Below are positions 7,846-15,896 of a DNA stretch of 32,705 nt, in pieces. The stretch's first letter is position 1; the number at the start of each line of letters is the position of its first letter. The stretch comes from VFBF01 sp034440275. Its GTDB lineage: Bacteria > Pseudomonadota > Alphaproteobacteria > Caulobacterales > Aquidulcibacteraceae. A model generated the notes under the pieces. It saw nothing but the letters and a program-made list of their open reading frames with translations. It ran no database searches and was not told the origin of the DNA. The position numbers and the translations under genes are program-made. The stretch lies in NCBI GenBank assembly GCA_034440275.1, contig JAWXBS010000073.1:1-32705 (forward strand). Reading direction: 5' to 3'.

Positions 7846-8628
7846 ATGCGCATCCTGTGTACGAACGACGACGGCATCCACGCGCCGGGGCTCGAGGTGC
7901 TGGAGAAGATCGCGCGCGCCTTCACCGACGACGTCTGGATCGTGGCGCCGGAGTCAGAGCAGTCGGGCGCGTCGCGCGCGCTGACGCTCTCGGCGCCGAT
8001 CCGCGTCCGCGAGGCGGGCCCGAAGCGCTTCGCGATCACCGGAACGCCGACAGACTGCGTGCTGCTCGGCGTGCACGATCTCATGGACGGTCCGCCGGAC
8101 TATGTGCTCTCGGGCGTCAATCGAGGACAGAACCTCGCCGAGGACGTCACCATGTCCGGCACGATCGCCGGCGCCATGCAGGGCATCCAGATCGGCATTC
8201 CGTCGATTGCGCTCTCGCAGGCGCGCGGATTTCGCGGACCCGACGAACCGATCCCGTGGCAAACCGCCGAACACTTCGGCCCCGGCGTCGTCGCCAAGCT
8301 CATCGAACAAGGCTGGCCGCGCGATGTCGTGATGAACGTGAATTTTCCCGACCGCGAGATCGCGGATGTGACGGCGGTGGAAGTCACCGTGCAGGGCCGG
8401 CGCGACCACAACATCATCTACTCCGACAAGCGCACGGACCTGCGCGGCAACGCGTACTACTGGTTCGGCTTCAAGGGCACGCTGTCGGATCCGCCGGAGG
8501 GCACCGACCTGCGCGCCATCTATGAGGGCCGCATTTCAGTGACGCCGCTGCACATGGACCTCACCCACCTCGAGACTTGCCACGCGCTCAAGGGCGTGCT
8601 CGGCGGCGCACCGCCCAAGAAGACATGA
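7846..8628 (+). CDS. surE: 5'/3'-nucleotidase SurE
   Basis: The 260-aa product starts MRILCTNDDGIHAPG. Asp8, Asp9, Ser40 and Asn92 (in LSGVNRGQN) occupy the metal-binding positions known for SurE. It hydrolyses nucleoside monophosphates and is classically linked to stationary-phase survival. The TGTPTDC and GTIAGAMQG motifs are also typical. Its stop overlaps the next start (ATGA, 8625-8628), giving the common surE-pcm arrangement. Confidence 0.95.
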   Translation: MRILCTNDDGIHAPGLEVLEKIARAFTDDVWIVAPESEQSGASRALTLSAPIRVREAGPKRFAITGTPTDCVLLGVHDLMDGPPDYVLSGVNRGQNLAEDVTMSGTIAGAMQGIQIGIPSIALSQARGFRGPDEPIPWQTAEHFGPGVVAKLIEQGWPRDVVMNVNFPDREIADVTAVEVTVQGRRDHNIIYSDKRTDLRGNAYYWFGFKGTLSDPPEGTDLRAIYEGRISVTPLHMDLTHLETCHALKGVLGGAPPKKT

Positions 8629-9242
8629 GCGACGAGCCCGATCTTGGCGGCCTGATGCGGTTCGTGCTCGGACTGCGTCAGGGCGGCGTCACCGACGCGC
8701 GCGTGCTCGCGGCGATGGAGCGCGCGCCGCGTACGCACTTTGCACCCGCGCAGTTCGCGGCGTTCGCGCTGGAGGATCGCGCGCTGCCGCTCGGCGACGG
8801 CGCGATCATGACGAAACCTTCGCTCGTCGCACGCATGCTGCAGGCGCTGGAACTGCGCGGTGGCGAGACCGTGCTCGAGATCGGCACGGGCTCCGGCTAT
8901 CAGGCGGGCGTGCTGGCGGCGATCGCGCGGCGCGTTGTTTCGCTCGAACGACGTCGCTCGCTGGCGGCGGACGCGCGCGCGAAGATCGGACTGTTGCGGC
9001 TGATGCATGTCTATGTGCACAGCGCGGACGGACATGAAGGCTGGGCGGAGGACGCGCCTTACGACGCCATCATCATCAATGCCGCGATCGCCGCACCATC
9101 CACAGCTCTTCTAAAACAGCTCGCGCCAAACGGCGTGATCGTGGCCTCCGTCGGCGGACGGCTCACGCAATGGCGCGGTGGTGTGGCGCGCGACCTGGGT
9201 CCTGCCGATATCGCTGCGCTGGAAGCCGGCGTCGTCGAATGA
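8625..9242 (+). CDS. pcm: Protein-L-isoaspartate O-methyltransferase family protein
   Basis: The 205-aa protein has the SAM-binding loop VLEIGTGSGYQAGVLA and the post-I acidic region typical of PIMT, which repairs isoaspartyl damage in proteins. Position directly after surE supports pcm. One divergence: where PIMTs normally carry a TISQP-type substrate loop, this protein reads IMTKPSLVA. The Thr is kept, the Ser-Gln is not, so activity or specificity may differ. It ends 4 bp before the convergent DUF815 stop. Confidence 0.83.
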   Translation: MSDEPDLGGLMRFVLGLRQGGVTDARVLAAMERAPRTHFAPAQFAAFALEDRALPLGDGAIMTKPSLVARMLQALELRGGETVLEIGTGSGYQAGVLAAIARRVVSLERRRSLAADARAKIGLLRLMHVYVHSADGHEGWAEDAPYDAIIINAAIAAPSTALLKQLAPNGVIVASVGGRLTQWRGGVARDLGPADIAALEAGVVE

Positions 9243-9246
9243 TGCG

Positions 9247-10110
9247 CTAGTTGCGCTCGCCCAGTTCACCCGCCAGCGCGGTGATGAACTGCCACGCCGT
9301 CCGCCCTGAGCGCGCTGCGCGTTCCATCGACCATTGCAGCGCGCGCTTGCGGATGTCTTCTGGCGCGATGTCGAGTTTCATCTCCGCCGCGTAGGACGAG
9401 ACGATCCGCAGATAGCCGTCCTGGTCGAGCGCGTGGAAGCCGAGCCACAGGCCGAAGCGGTCGGCGAGCGCGAGGCGCTCCTCGGCGGTGTCGGACCAGT
9501 GCAGATCAGTGCGGTCGTTCTCGCGCGCGTCGCGGCTGACGAGGTGGCGGCGGTTGGACGTGGCGTAAACGAGGAGATTGGCGTTCTGCGCGGCGAGGCC
9601 GCCCTCGAGCGCGGGCTTCAGCGCCTTCATCGCCGTCTCGCCGCCCTCGAAGGAGAGATCGTCCACGAAGAGGATGACCCGGAAGGGGGCTTCCTGGAGC
9701 TGCGCAATCAGCGAGGGGATGGCGGCGAAATCCTCGCGCGGCGTCTCGATGAGTTTCAGAAGGGGGGCCTCTGCGGACACCTCGGCATGGATGGCCTTGA
9801 CCAGCGCGCTCTTGCCCGCGCCGCGCACGCCCCACAGCAGGGCGTTGTTGGCAGGGCTCCCGGCAGCGAATCGGCGGGTGTTGGCCAGAAGGCCCCCCTT
9901 CTGGCGCTCGACTTCGAGCAGGAGCCGAAGAGGGGGGCTCTTTACGGGCGCCGCGACCAGTCCCCCTGCCCCCGGCCGCCATACGAAGCTGCTGGCCGTT
10001 GCAAGGGCCCCAAGGTCGGGCGGCGGGGGCGACAGGCGTTCGAGCGCATCGGCGATGCGTGACAGGGGGTCTGACTCTGACCCGGACCCGAGGTCGGGGG
10101 ATTCACGCAT
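9247..10110 (-). CDS. DUF815 family AAA-type ATPase
   Basis: The 287-aa product carries a Walker A (GVRGAGKSALV, about residue 93), a Walker B (VILFVDDLSF), and later YATSNRRHLVSR and the DRFGLWLGFH segment characteristic of DUF815 ATPases. Its role is not established. Start 10110 is chosen because the following IADALERL region is the usual family N-terminus; the frame extends to 10194, but that would run into the yajC promoter region. Confidence 0.88.
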   Translation of the reverse strand: MRESPDLGSGSESDPLSRIADALERLSPPPPDLGALATASSFVWRPGAGGLVAAPVKSPPLRLLLEVERQKGGLLANTRRFAAGSPANNALLWGVRGAGKSALVKAIHAEVSAEAPLLKLIETPREDFAAIPSLIAQLQEAPFRVILFVDDLSFEGGETAMKALKPALEGGLAAQNANLLVYATSNRRHLVSRDARENDRTDLHWSDTAEERLALADRFGLWLGFHALDQDGYLRIVSSYAAEMKLDIAPEDIRKRALQWSMERAARSGRTAWQFITALAGELGERN

Positions 10111-10130
10111 GGGGCGAAATCTTGACGCAA

Positions 10131-10158
10131 TTGCAATGGCGAGGAAGGGCCGTATAGT
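10131..10158 (+). promoter_or_regulatory. Predicted promoter of yajC-secD-secF
   Basis: TTGCAA (10131-10136), a 16-bp spacer, then TATAGT (10153-10158) resemble sigma70-type -35 and -10 boxes. The expected start near 10165 leaves a leader of about 40 nt before the yajC ATG at 10204. No promoter-like pair precedes secD or secF, so one transcript is likely. Confidence 0.55.
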
Positions 10159-10203
10159 CCGCGCCGCCGCGCCGGACCAGCGTCCGCGCCTCAAGGGTTT
10201 CCC

Positions 10204-10569
10204 ATGCTCATTTCAGATGCTTTTGCGCAAACCGGCGCGCCCGCCGGCGCTCCTGACGCCACGACCGCGCTGCTTATGCAGCTCTTTCCCTTCGCGATCA
10301 TCTTCGTGGTCTTCTACTTTTTGATGATCCGCCCCCAGCAGCGCCGCCTCTCGGCACATCGCGACATGATCGCGAACTTGAAACGGGGCGATGTCGTCGT
10401 CACATCCGGCGGGCTGATCGGCAAGATCAAGTCCGTGGCGGATGACGAGGTGCGCGTGGAACTGGCGACGAATGTGGAAGTGCGGGTGATCCGCTCCACC
10501 ATCACCGACGTGCGGACCAAGGGCGAGCCGGCCCCCGCCAACGATTCCAAGCCCGCCAAGGCGGAATAG
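10204..10569 (+). CDS. yajC: Preprotein translocase subunit YajC
   Basis: This 121-aa single-span membrane protein has the classic YajC helix (about 26-42) followed by FLMIRPQQRR, and a cytoplasmic domain with GDVVVTSGGLIGKI. It is the accessory subunit of the SecDF-YajC complex, which supports SecYEG export using the proton gradient. It lies 4 bp upstream of secD. Confidence 0.96.
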   Translation: MLISDAFAQTGAPAGAPDATTALLMQLFPFAIIFVVFYFLMIRPQQRRLSAHRDMIANLKRGDVVVTSGGLIGKIKSVADDEVRVELATNVEVRVIRSTITDVRTKGEPAPANDSKPAKAE

Positions 10570-10573
10570 TCCC

Positions 10574-12196
10574 ATGCTCAACGTCGCGCCGTGGCGCATC
10601 TGGCTCGTCATCATCGTGACGATCGTGGGGCTCGTCGTCGCCTCGCCGAACTTCGTGCCGCAGAGCTACCGCGCCAACATTCCGGTGCTGAAGGATCTGA
10701 AGCCGGTCAATCTCGGCCTCGATCTGCAGGGCGGCGCCTATCTGCTCTACCAGGTGGATGTGAAGGCGCTCGAAAAGCAGCAGCTTGAAGCCGCCGTCGA
10801 CGACATGGCGCGTGTGCTGCGCGAGGCCAAGCCGCGCATTTCCTACACCGGTCGCGGTGTCGCCGACGGCGCAGCGCGCCTGCGCCTCGTCAATCCGGCG
10901 GACTCGCCGCGCGCCCTGAAACTGCTGAGCGACGAAATCGCCACCGATGTGCAGGCGGGCGGGTTCGGCCGCACCGAAAAGAGCATCAGTTTCACGCAGA
11001 CTCCGGAAGGCCTGATCGAAGGCCGCTTCTCGAAGACGATGCTTGAGCAATCAACGCGCCGCGCGGTGGATCAGTCGCGCGAAGTCATCATGCGCCGGAT
11101 CGATCCGGGCGGCGTCAGCGAAACGTCGGTGCAGCGGCAGGGCATCGATCGCATCGTTGTGCAGGCGCCGGGTGAACAAGATCCCGAAACGCTGAAGCGC
11201 CGTATCGGTCAGACCGCGCGCCTCACCTTCCACCTCGTCGATCACAACGTACAGCCGCAAGACGCCGCCGCCGGTCGCGTGCCGCCGGGCACGGTGCTCA
11301 TGCCGCAGGATGACGCGCGCGAGCCCTTCGTGGCGGTGAAGGAACGCGCCATCCTGTCCGGCGACGACCTGAACTCGTCGAACCCCTCTTTCGACCAGCA
11401 GACCAACGAGCCGGTCGTTTCGTTCAAGTTCGACGGCCGCGGTGCGCGCATCTTCGGCCAGATCACCTTGGCGAACACCGGCAAGCGTTTCGCCGTGGTG
11501 CTCGACGGCAAAGTCATCACAGCGCCGAACATCAACGAACCAATCCTCGGCGGCTCCGGCCAGATATCGGGCAACTTCACGCCGGAAAGCGCCAAGGAGC
11601 TTTCCGACCTGCTGAACGCCGGCGCTTTGCCCGCGCCACTCGCCATCGTCGAGCAGCGCAGCGTTGGTCCGGGTCTCGGCCAGGATGCGATCGAGGCCGG
11701 TCAGGTCTCGACGATGATCGCCGGGGTGCTCGTGCTCGTCTTCATGATCCTCGCCTATGGCCTGCTGTTCGGCGGCATTTCGGTGATCGCGCTCGTCGTC
11801 AACGGCATCCTTATTCTCGCGGCGATGTCGCTGACCGGCGCGGCGCTCACGCTGCCGGGCGTCGCGGGTCTCATCCTCACGCTCGCCGTCGCGCTCGACG
11901 CTAACGTGCTGATCTACGAACGCATGCGCGACGAGGCCAAAGCCGGACGCGCGCCGGCGATCGCGATCGATGCAGGCTTCAGCCGCGCCATCGTCACGAT
12001 CCTCGACGCCAACGTCACCCACCTGGGCGCGGCACTCATCATGATGTCGCTCGCGCCGCCCGGTCCCGTCAAAGGGTTCGCCTGGACGCTCACGATCGGT
12101 GTGTTCACCTCGGTGTTCACGGCCGTGCTCGTCACGCAGCTGCTTGTCGCCTGGTGGTTCCGCGCCGCCCGGCCCAAGAAGCTCCCGATCCAGTAG
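10574..12196 (+). CDS. secD: Protein translocase subunit SecD
   Basis: The 540-aa protein has an N-terminal membrane helix (8-24), the LGLDLQGG motif at 47-54, a large periplasmic P1 domain, and five C-terminal helices with the D-x-x-V-L-I-Y-E-R (DANVLIYER) proton-path motif. It couples proton flow to pulling of preproteins out of SecYEG. Spacing to yajC is 4 bp and to secF 12 bp. The large open frame on the opposite strand (11051-13231) is a GC-rich shadow. Confidence 0.97.
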   Translation: MLNVAPWRIWLVIIVTIVGLVVASPNFVPQSYRANIPVLKDLKPVNLGLDLQGGAYLLYQVDVKALEKQQLEAAVDDMARVLREAKPRISYTGRGVADGAARLRLVNPADSPRALKLLSDEIATDVQAGGFGRTEKSISFTQTPEGLIEGRFSKTMLEQSTRRAVDQSREVIMRRIDPGGVSETSVQRQGIDRIVVQAPGEQDPETLKRRIGQTARLTFHLVDHNVQPQDAAAGRVPPGTVLMPQDDAREPFVAVKERAILSGDDLNSSNPSFDQQTNEPVVSFKFDGRGARIFGQITLANTGKRFAVVLDGKVITAPNINEPILGGSGQISGNFTPESAKELSDLLNAGALPAPLAIVEQRSVGPGLGQDAIEAGQVSTMIAGVLVLVFMILAYGLLFGGISVIALVVNGILILAAMSLTGAALTLPGVAGLILTLAVALDANVLIYERMRDEAKAGRAPAIAIDAGFSRAIVTILDANVTHLGAALIMMSLAPPGPVKGFAWTLTIGVFTSVFTAVLVTQLLVAWWFRAARPKKLPIQ

Positions 12197-12208
12197 AGGT
12201 TTCGCGCC

Positions 12209-13177
12209 ATGTGGCCGCTGATCAAGTTCCTGCCCGAGAAGACCAGTTTCAAATACGTGGCGCTCGCCCCCGTGCTGTGCACGCTGTCGCTGCTCGCATG
12301 TCTCGCGTCGCTCTACCTGATGCTCGTGCCGTTCCAGCCGCCGTGCGCGGGTCTGAACTGCGGGGTCGATTTCCAGGGCGGCACGCTCATCGAGCTCTCC
12401 ACCAAGGGCGAGGAAGTCGATCTCGGAAAGCTGCGTACGCTGCTCGCCGACGAAGGCGTGGGCGATGTGCAGGTGCAGGCATTCGGCGATGGCGACGCCG
12501 TGATGGTCAAGTTCGAGACGCCGGAAGGCCAGAACGCTGCGGCCATCGCCGATCGCGTGAAGGCTGCGATCACCGGCGAACTTGGCGAAGTGACCTTCGA
12601 CCGCACGGAAGTCGTTGGACCACAGGTGTCGAACGAATTGCTCTGGAAAGGCGTGATCGCGCTGCTTTCGGGCATTGCGCTCATGCTCTGCTACATCTGG
12701 TTCCGGTTCGGGCTGACCTTCGGCCTCGGCGCCGTCATCGCGCTCGCACATGACGTGTTGCTGACGTTCGGCCTGTTTGCGCTGACGGACATGGAATTCA
12801 CGCTTGTGGCGGTGGGCTCGATCCTCACGATCATCGGCTATTCCATCAACGACAAGATCGTCGTTCTCGACCGCATTCGCGAGAACCTGCGCAAGTACAA
12901 GAAGATGCCGATGCGCGATCTGATCGATCTTTCGGTCAACGAAACGCTGTCGCGCACCATCATCACCGGCGTCACGGGCCTCATGGCGCTGGGCGTCATG
13001 GCGTTCTACGGCGGCGAGGCGCTTTTTGCCTTCTCGGTCGCCATGGCGTTCGGCATCGTGGTCGGCACGTATTCGTCGATCTATGTGGCAGCGCCCATCC
13101 TGCTCGTGCTCGGCATCGGCAAACGCGAAGGCGCCCAGGCCAAGGTAAGCGAAGAAAACGCCGTTCAGCTTCCGTAG
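12209..13177 (+). CDS. secF: Protein translocase subunit SecF
   Basis: The 322-aa product has the SecF signatures GVDFQGGTLIEL (about 50) and VGPQVSNELL, then a cluster of C-terminal helices with TIIGYSINDKIVVLDRIREN and the following FAL/GG membrane motif. It partners SecD. A short Ala/Lys-rich tail ends the protein. No hairpin terminator is seen before the next gene, whose own promoter starts 20 bp downstream. Confidence 0.97.
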   Translation: MWPLIKFLPEKTSFKYVALAPVLCTLSLLACLASLYLMLVPFQPPCAGLNCGVDFQGGTLIELSTKGEEVDLGKLRTLLADEGVGDVQVQAFGDGDAVMVKFETPEGQNAAAIADRVKAAITGELGEVTFDRTEVVGPQVSNELLWKGVIALLSGIALMLCYIWFRFGLTFGLGAVIALAHDVLLTFGLFALTDMEFTLVAVGSILTIIGYSINDKIVVLDRIRENLRKYKKMPMRDLIDLSVNETLSRTIITGVTGLMALGVMAFYGGEALFAFSVAMAFGIVVGTYSSIYVAAPILLVLGIGKREGAQAKVSEENAVQLP

Positions 13178-13196
13178 GGACGATTTTCCAGACAGC

Positions 13197-13225
13197 GTGA
13201 CCAGAGCGGCGAAGCAGACTATAAC
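13197..13225 (+). promoter_or_regulatory. Predicted promoter upstream of the PuuD-like gene
   Basis: GTGACC (13197-13202), an exact 17-bp spacer and TATAAC (13220-13225) form a plausible sigma70-type promoter. The ATG of the following gene is at 13261, with a GGAG element about 10 bp before it. Confidence 0.5.
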
Positions 13226-13260
13226 CCCCACGTCATATTCGAAGATGTGGAGCGCGGGCG

Positions 13261-13887
13261 ATGGCGACTTTTCTCGGTAACATCCGGTACGTGGCGTGGA
13301 CGGGCATAGCCCTCGCGCTGATTTTCCTGCTCGCCTACGGCGTCGCCGGCCAGGGGCGCGGCCTCACCGACTACGGCGTGGTGCAGGCCTTCCTGCGCTG
13401 GTCGCACGTGCTCGCGGGCATCATGTGGATCGGCCATCTCTACTATTTCAACTTCACGCAGATGCCGAACGTGCCGAAGATTCCGGAAGAGCATCGCGGC
13501 CCCGCGATCTCGAAGGTGATCGCACCGGCGGCGCTCTACTGGTTCCGCCACGGCGCCGCGGTCACCCTCGTCACCGGCATCGCGCTGGCGTGGCACTCGG
13601 GCTACCTCATCGAGGCTTACACGCTGGGCCTGTCGGAGAGCTTTGCGACGCCCAAGCACATCTTCATCGGCATCGGCATGTGGCTCGCCACGATCATGTT
13701 CATCAACGTCTGGGCGATCATCTGGCCCAACCAGCAGCGCGCGCTGAACATCGACGATCGCTTTCCCGATCTGACGAAGGAGCAGCGCGCCGGTCACGCG
13801 AAGACGGCGATGCTGTTCTCGCGCACCAACACGCTGCTTTCGCTACCCATGCTGATCGCCATGACGGGCGCCCAGATTTTGAACTGA
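13261..13887 (+). CDS. Urate hydroxylase PuuD-like membrane domain protein
   Basis: The 208-aa protein has about four to five helices, with conserved HVLAGIMWIGHLYYFNF, a WFRHGA segment, and NVWAIIWPNQ. This is the membrane domain of PuuD-type urate oxidases, and its His residues may bind heme. Full-length PuuD has a C-terminal cytochrome c domain; this protein ends after the membrane part, so urate oxidation is not assured. No other purine-degradation gene lies nearby. A strong terminator follows at 13910. Confidence 0.75.
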   Translation: MATFLGNIRYVAWTGIALALIFLLAYGVAGQGRGLTDYGVVQAFLRWSHVLAGIMWIGHLYYFNFTQMPNVPKIPEEHRGPAISKVIAPAALYWFRHGAAVTLVTGIALAWHSGYLIEAYTLGLSESFATPKHIFIGIGMWLATIMFINVWAIIWPNQQRALNIDDRFPDLTKEQRAGHAKTAMLFSRTNTLLSLPMLIAMTGAQILN

Positions 13888-13909
13888 ACTGCCGGATGGA
13901 CGAAATCGG

Positions 13910-13947
13910 ATGCGGGCGGAACCAGCTGGTTCCGCCCGCATTTCGTT
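13910..13947 (+). terminator. Palindromic intrinsic terminator
   Basis: Positions 13910-13941 form a perfect 32-bp palindrome (arms ATGCGGGCGGAACC and its complement, centre AGCT), followed by TTCGTTTT. The GC-rich stem with a T-rich tail fits a rho-independent terminator for the PuuD-like gene. Confidence 0.85.
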
Positions 13948-14029
13948 TTGGAAACGCGACTTGCCCGCGACCGATTTCCCCAGGAAGGGTTTGGGGTGGA
14001 CATTGGGTTGCTGCTGGCCGAATTAGGGC

Positions 14030-14950
14030 GTGATCCCAAAGACTTGGGCGGAGACGTCGTTCGTGCTGCGCGGCCTTCTGACGGCAAAATCCAAAAAGCA
14101 ACGCGAGGCGGACGATAGCCCCGAGACGGCGGACGATCTCGTGCGCCGCGTCGACGAGGACCGCTGGCTCGCCGCGCGGTTCGCTGACGCGCCCGGCCGC
14201 GACCGCCTGAACGCGCTTTACGCTTTCATCTACGAAATCTCCCGCATCCCGGAATCCGTGCGCGAACCGGCGTTGGGGGCCATCCGCCTGCAGTGGTGGC
14301 GTGATGAGGTGGATGGCATCTACGCGGGCCGTCCAGGCGGCGACAACGAAACCGTCACGGGCCTTGCCGGCCTTGTCGAATGGGCGAGCCTGGATCGCGG
14401 CGTGATCGACGCTTTCATCGACGCCCGCGAAAAGGACCTCGAGGAGCGGCCCTTCGAACAGTGGCCGGAGTTCGAGAGCTATGTGGACGACACCGCCGGC
14501 GCGGTGATCCGTCTCGCCGCCAAGGTGTGTGCGCCCGATCTCGTGCAGACGAGCCAGCACCTCGCGCTGTTCCGCAACGCGGGCCGGATCTGGGGCTACA
14601 CCGGTCTCGTGCGGGCGTTGCCCGTGTGGAACGAGCGTCGCCGCACGTTCTTTCCGCAGAAACTCCTCGATCACGTTCACCTGAGCCGCGAAACCCTGTT
14701 TTCCGGCGCGACGCTTCACGAAACCAGCGCGGCGTGCCGCGCGGTGCTCGAGCGCGCCGTGTCAGCGCATCGCGAAGTCCGCCGGCTGGCCTATGGCGCG
14801 CCGAAGGAGTTCTTCCCGGCGTTCGGCTACGTGGCGCTGGTGCCGGACTACATGCGCGCCCTCGACCGCCCGTATGACGGGGTCGCAAAGCTGCCGCTCC
14901 TGAAGCGCCAGTGGCGTTTGTTGATGGCGTCCGCGACCGGACAGGTCTGA
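14030..14950 (+). CDS. Squalene/phytoene synthase family protein (NDUFAF6-like)
   Basis: The 306-aa product contains a DRLNALYAF helix and the EPALGAIRLQWWRDEVD segment, typical of the alphaproteobacterial and mitochondrial branch related to the complex I assembly factor NDUFAF6. The aspartate-rich DxxxD pair used by true prenyl synthases is not clear: the position near residue 155 reads DDTAGA. A carotenoid or hopanoid role is therefore not supported, and no partner genes are nearby. The start is uncertain: GTG 14030, or GTG 14063 preceded by GGCGGAG. Confidence 0.72.
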   Translation: MIPKTWAETSFVLRGLLTAKSKKQREADDSPETADDLVRRVDEDRWLAARFADAPGRDRLNALYAFIYEISRIPESVREPALGAIRLQWWRDEVDGIYAGRPGGDNETVTGLAGLVEWASLDRGVIDAFIDAREKDLEERPFEQWPEFESYVDDTAGAVIRLAAKVCAPDLVQTSQHLALFRNAGRIWGYTGLVRALPVWNERRRTFFPQKLLDHVHLSRETLFSGATLHETSAACRAVLERAVSAHREVRRLAYGAPKEFFPAFGYVALVPDYMRALDRPYDGVAKLPLLKRQWRLLMASATGQV

Positions 14951-14966
14951 GCGCGCCGAAGTCCGC

Positions 14967-15896
14967 TCAGGGCAGTTCCAGATCGATAATCAGCGGGAAA
15001 TGGTCGGAGCCGATGTCCGGCCCCACACGACAGCTCGCGGCGCGGATTCCGGAGCCCACATAAGCGCTGTCGATCGGCAGTCCCGCCAAGGGGCGCCTGG
15101 AGCGCCAGGTTGACGTCCACGGCGCTCCGCAATCCACCCGTTTCAAGCCGGTCGCCTTGAGGTCGATCATCACGCGTGACCACGGCGTGGCGTTGAAGTC
15201 GCCTACAAGCAGCGAGGTGGGTGTCATTGTTGCGGCTTGGCCGGCGGCGCGGATGAGTTCGTCGCGCGCCCAAAGCGCGTCGGCGTCAATCGGCGGCGTC
15301 GGGTGTAACGCAACTATCCGCAATCCGCTGGGTGTCTGCGCCCATTGCGCGGCGGAACGCCAAGGCGGGCGTGTACCAGGTACGTCGCCACCGCCAGCAA
15401 ACGCCTCACGCCCTTGGAGTGCGACAGCGAATATCGAGATATCTGTGGGCGCCACGACACCCGGGAGGAATGGCAACGCGATGCTCGCCGCATAAGGGTC
15501 GCCGGCTGGGAGCTCGGTGAGCGCGATAATGTCTGCATCGGTTTCCGCAGCCAGTTTGGCGAATGCAGCAAGCGCAGCGGGCGAATATTCCAGATTTGCC
15601 CAGAGCACCCGGATGCGCTGCCCGTCCGCCCGAACAGCGCTCGAGGCCGGATTCAGCAACGGCGTGAAGAGCGCTGCGCAATTGATGATCGCAATCGTGG
15701 CCGGGACCAAGGCGGCCTGCGGTCGCTTCAAAACCAGCAGACTTGCGCCGAAGATTAACCCGCCCGCGCAGTAGTGCGGGCGAAAGTGACTGAATACCTC
15801 CATGGGGTATCCAGCGCCGCCGAAGAACGCTGCAAGACTCAGTGATCCAAGCGCTGCGACGCCAAACAAAGTCAGCGCGATCAGGGCCGCGATCAT
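14967..15896 (-). CDS. Membrane-anchored endonuclease/exonuclease/phosphatase (EEP) family protein
   Basis: Three N-terminal helices (about 1-85) precede an EEP catalytic domain. Visible motifs: WANLEY near its start, ALTELP with the metal-binding Glu, VALHPTPP, LVGDFNATPWS with the catalytic Asp-Asn, IDSAYVG, and the terminal GSDHFPLI with the general-base His. The layout resembles YafD-type proteins. The substrate (nucleic acid, lipid or other phosphodiester) is unknown. Start 15896 overlaps the trmFO stop by 4 nt (ATGA); an upstream ATG at 15929 is possible. Confidence 0.82.
   Translation of the reverse strand: MIAALIALTLFGVAALGSLSLAAFFGGAGYPMEVFSHFRPHYCAGGLIFGASLLVLKRPQAALVPATIAIINCAALFTPLLNPASSAVRADGQRIRVLWANLEYSPAALAAFAKLAAETDADIIALTELPAGDPYAASIALPFLPGVVAPTDISIFAVALQGREAFAGGGDVPGTRPPWRSAAQWAQTPSGLRIVALHPTPPIDADALWARDELIRAAGQAATMTPTSLLVGDFNATPWSRVMIDLKATGLKRVDCGAPWTSTWRSRRPLAGLPIDSAYVGSGIRAASCRVGPDIGSDHFPLIIDLELP

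Noticed and set aside
11051..13231. A 726-codon open frame on the minus strand opposite secD-secF
   Set aside because: It is Arg/His/Glu-rich shadow coding produced by high GC3 opposite well conserved secD and secF; no family motif is visible.
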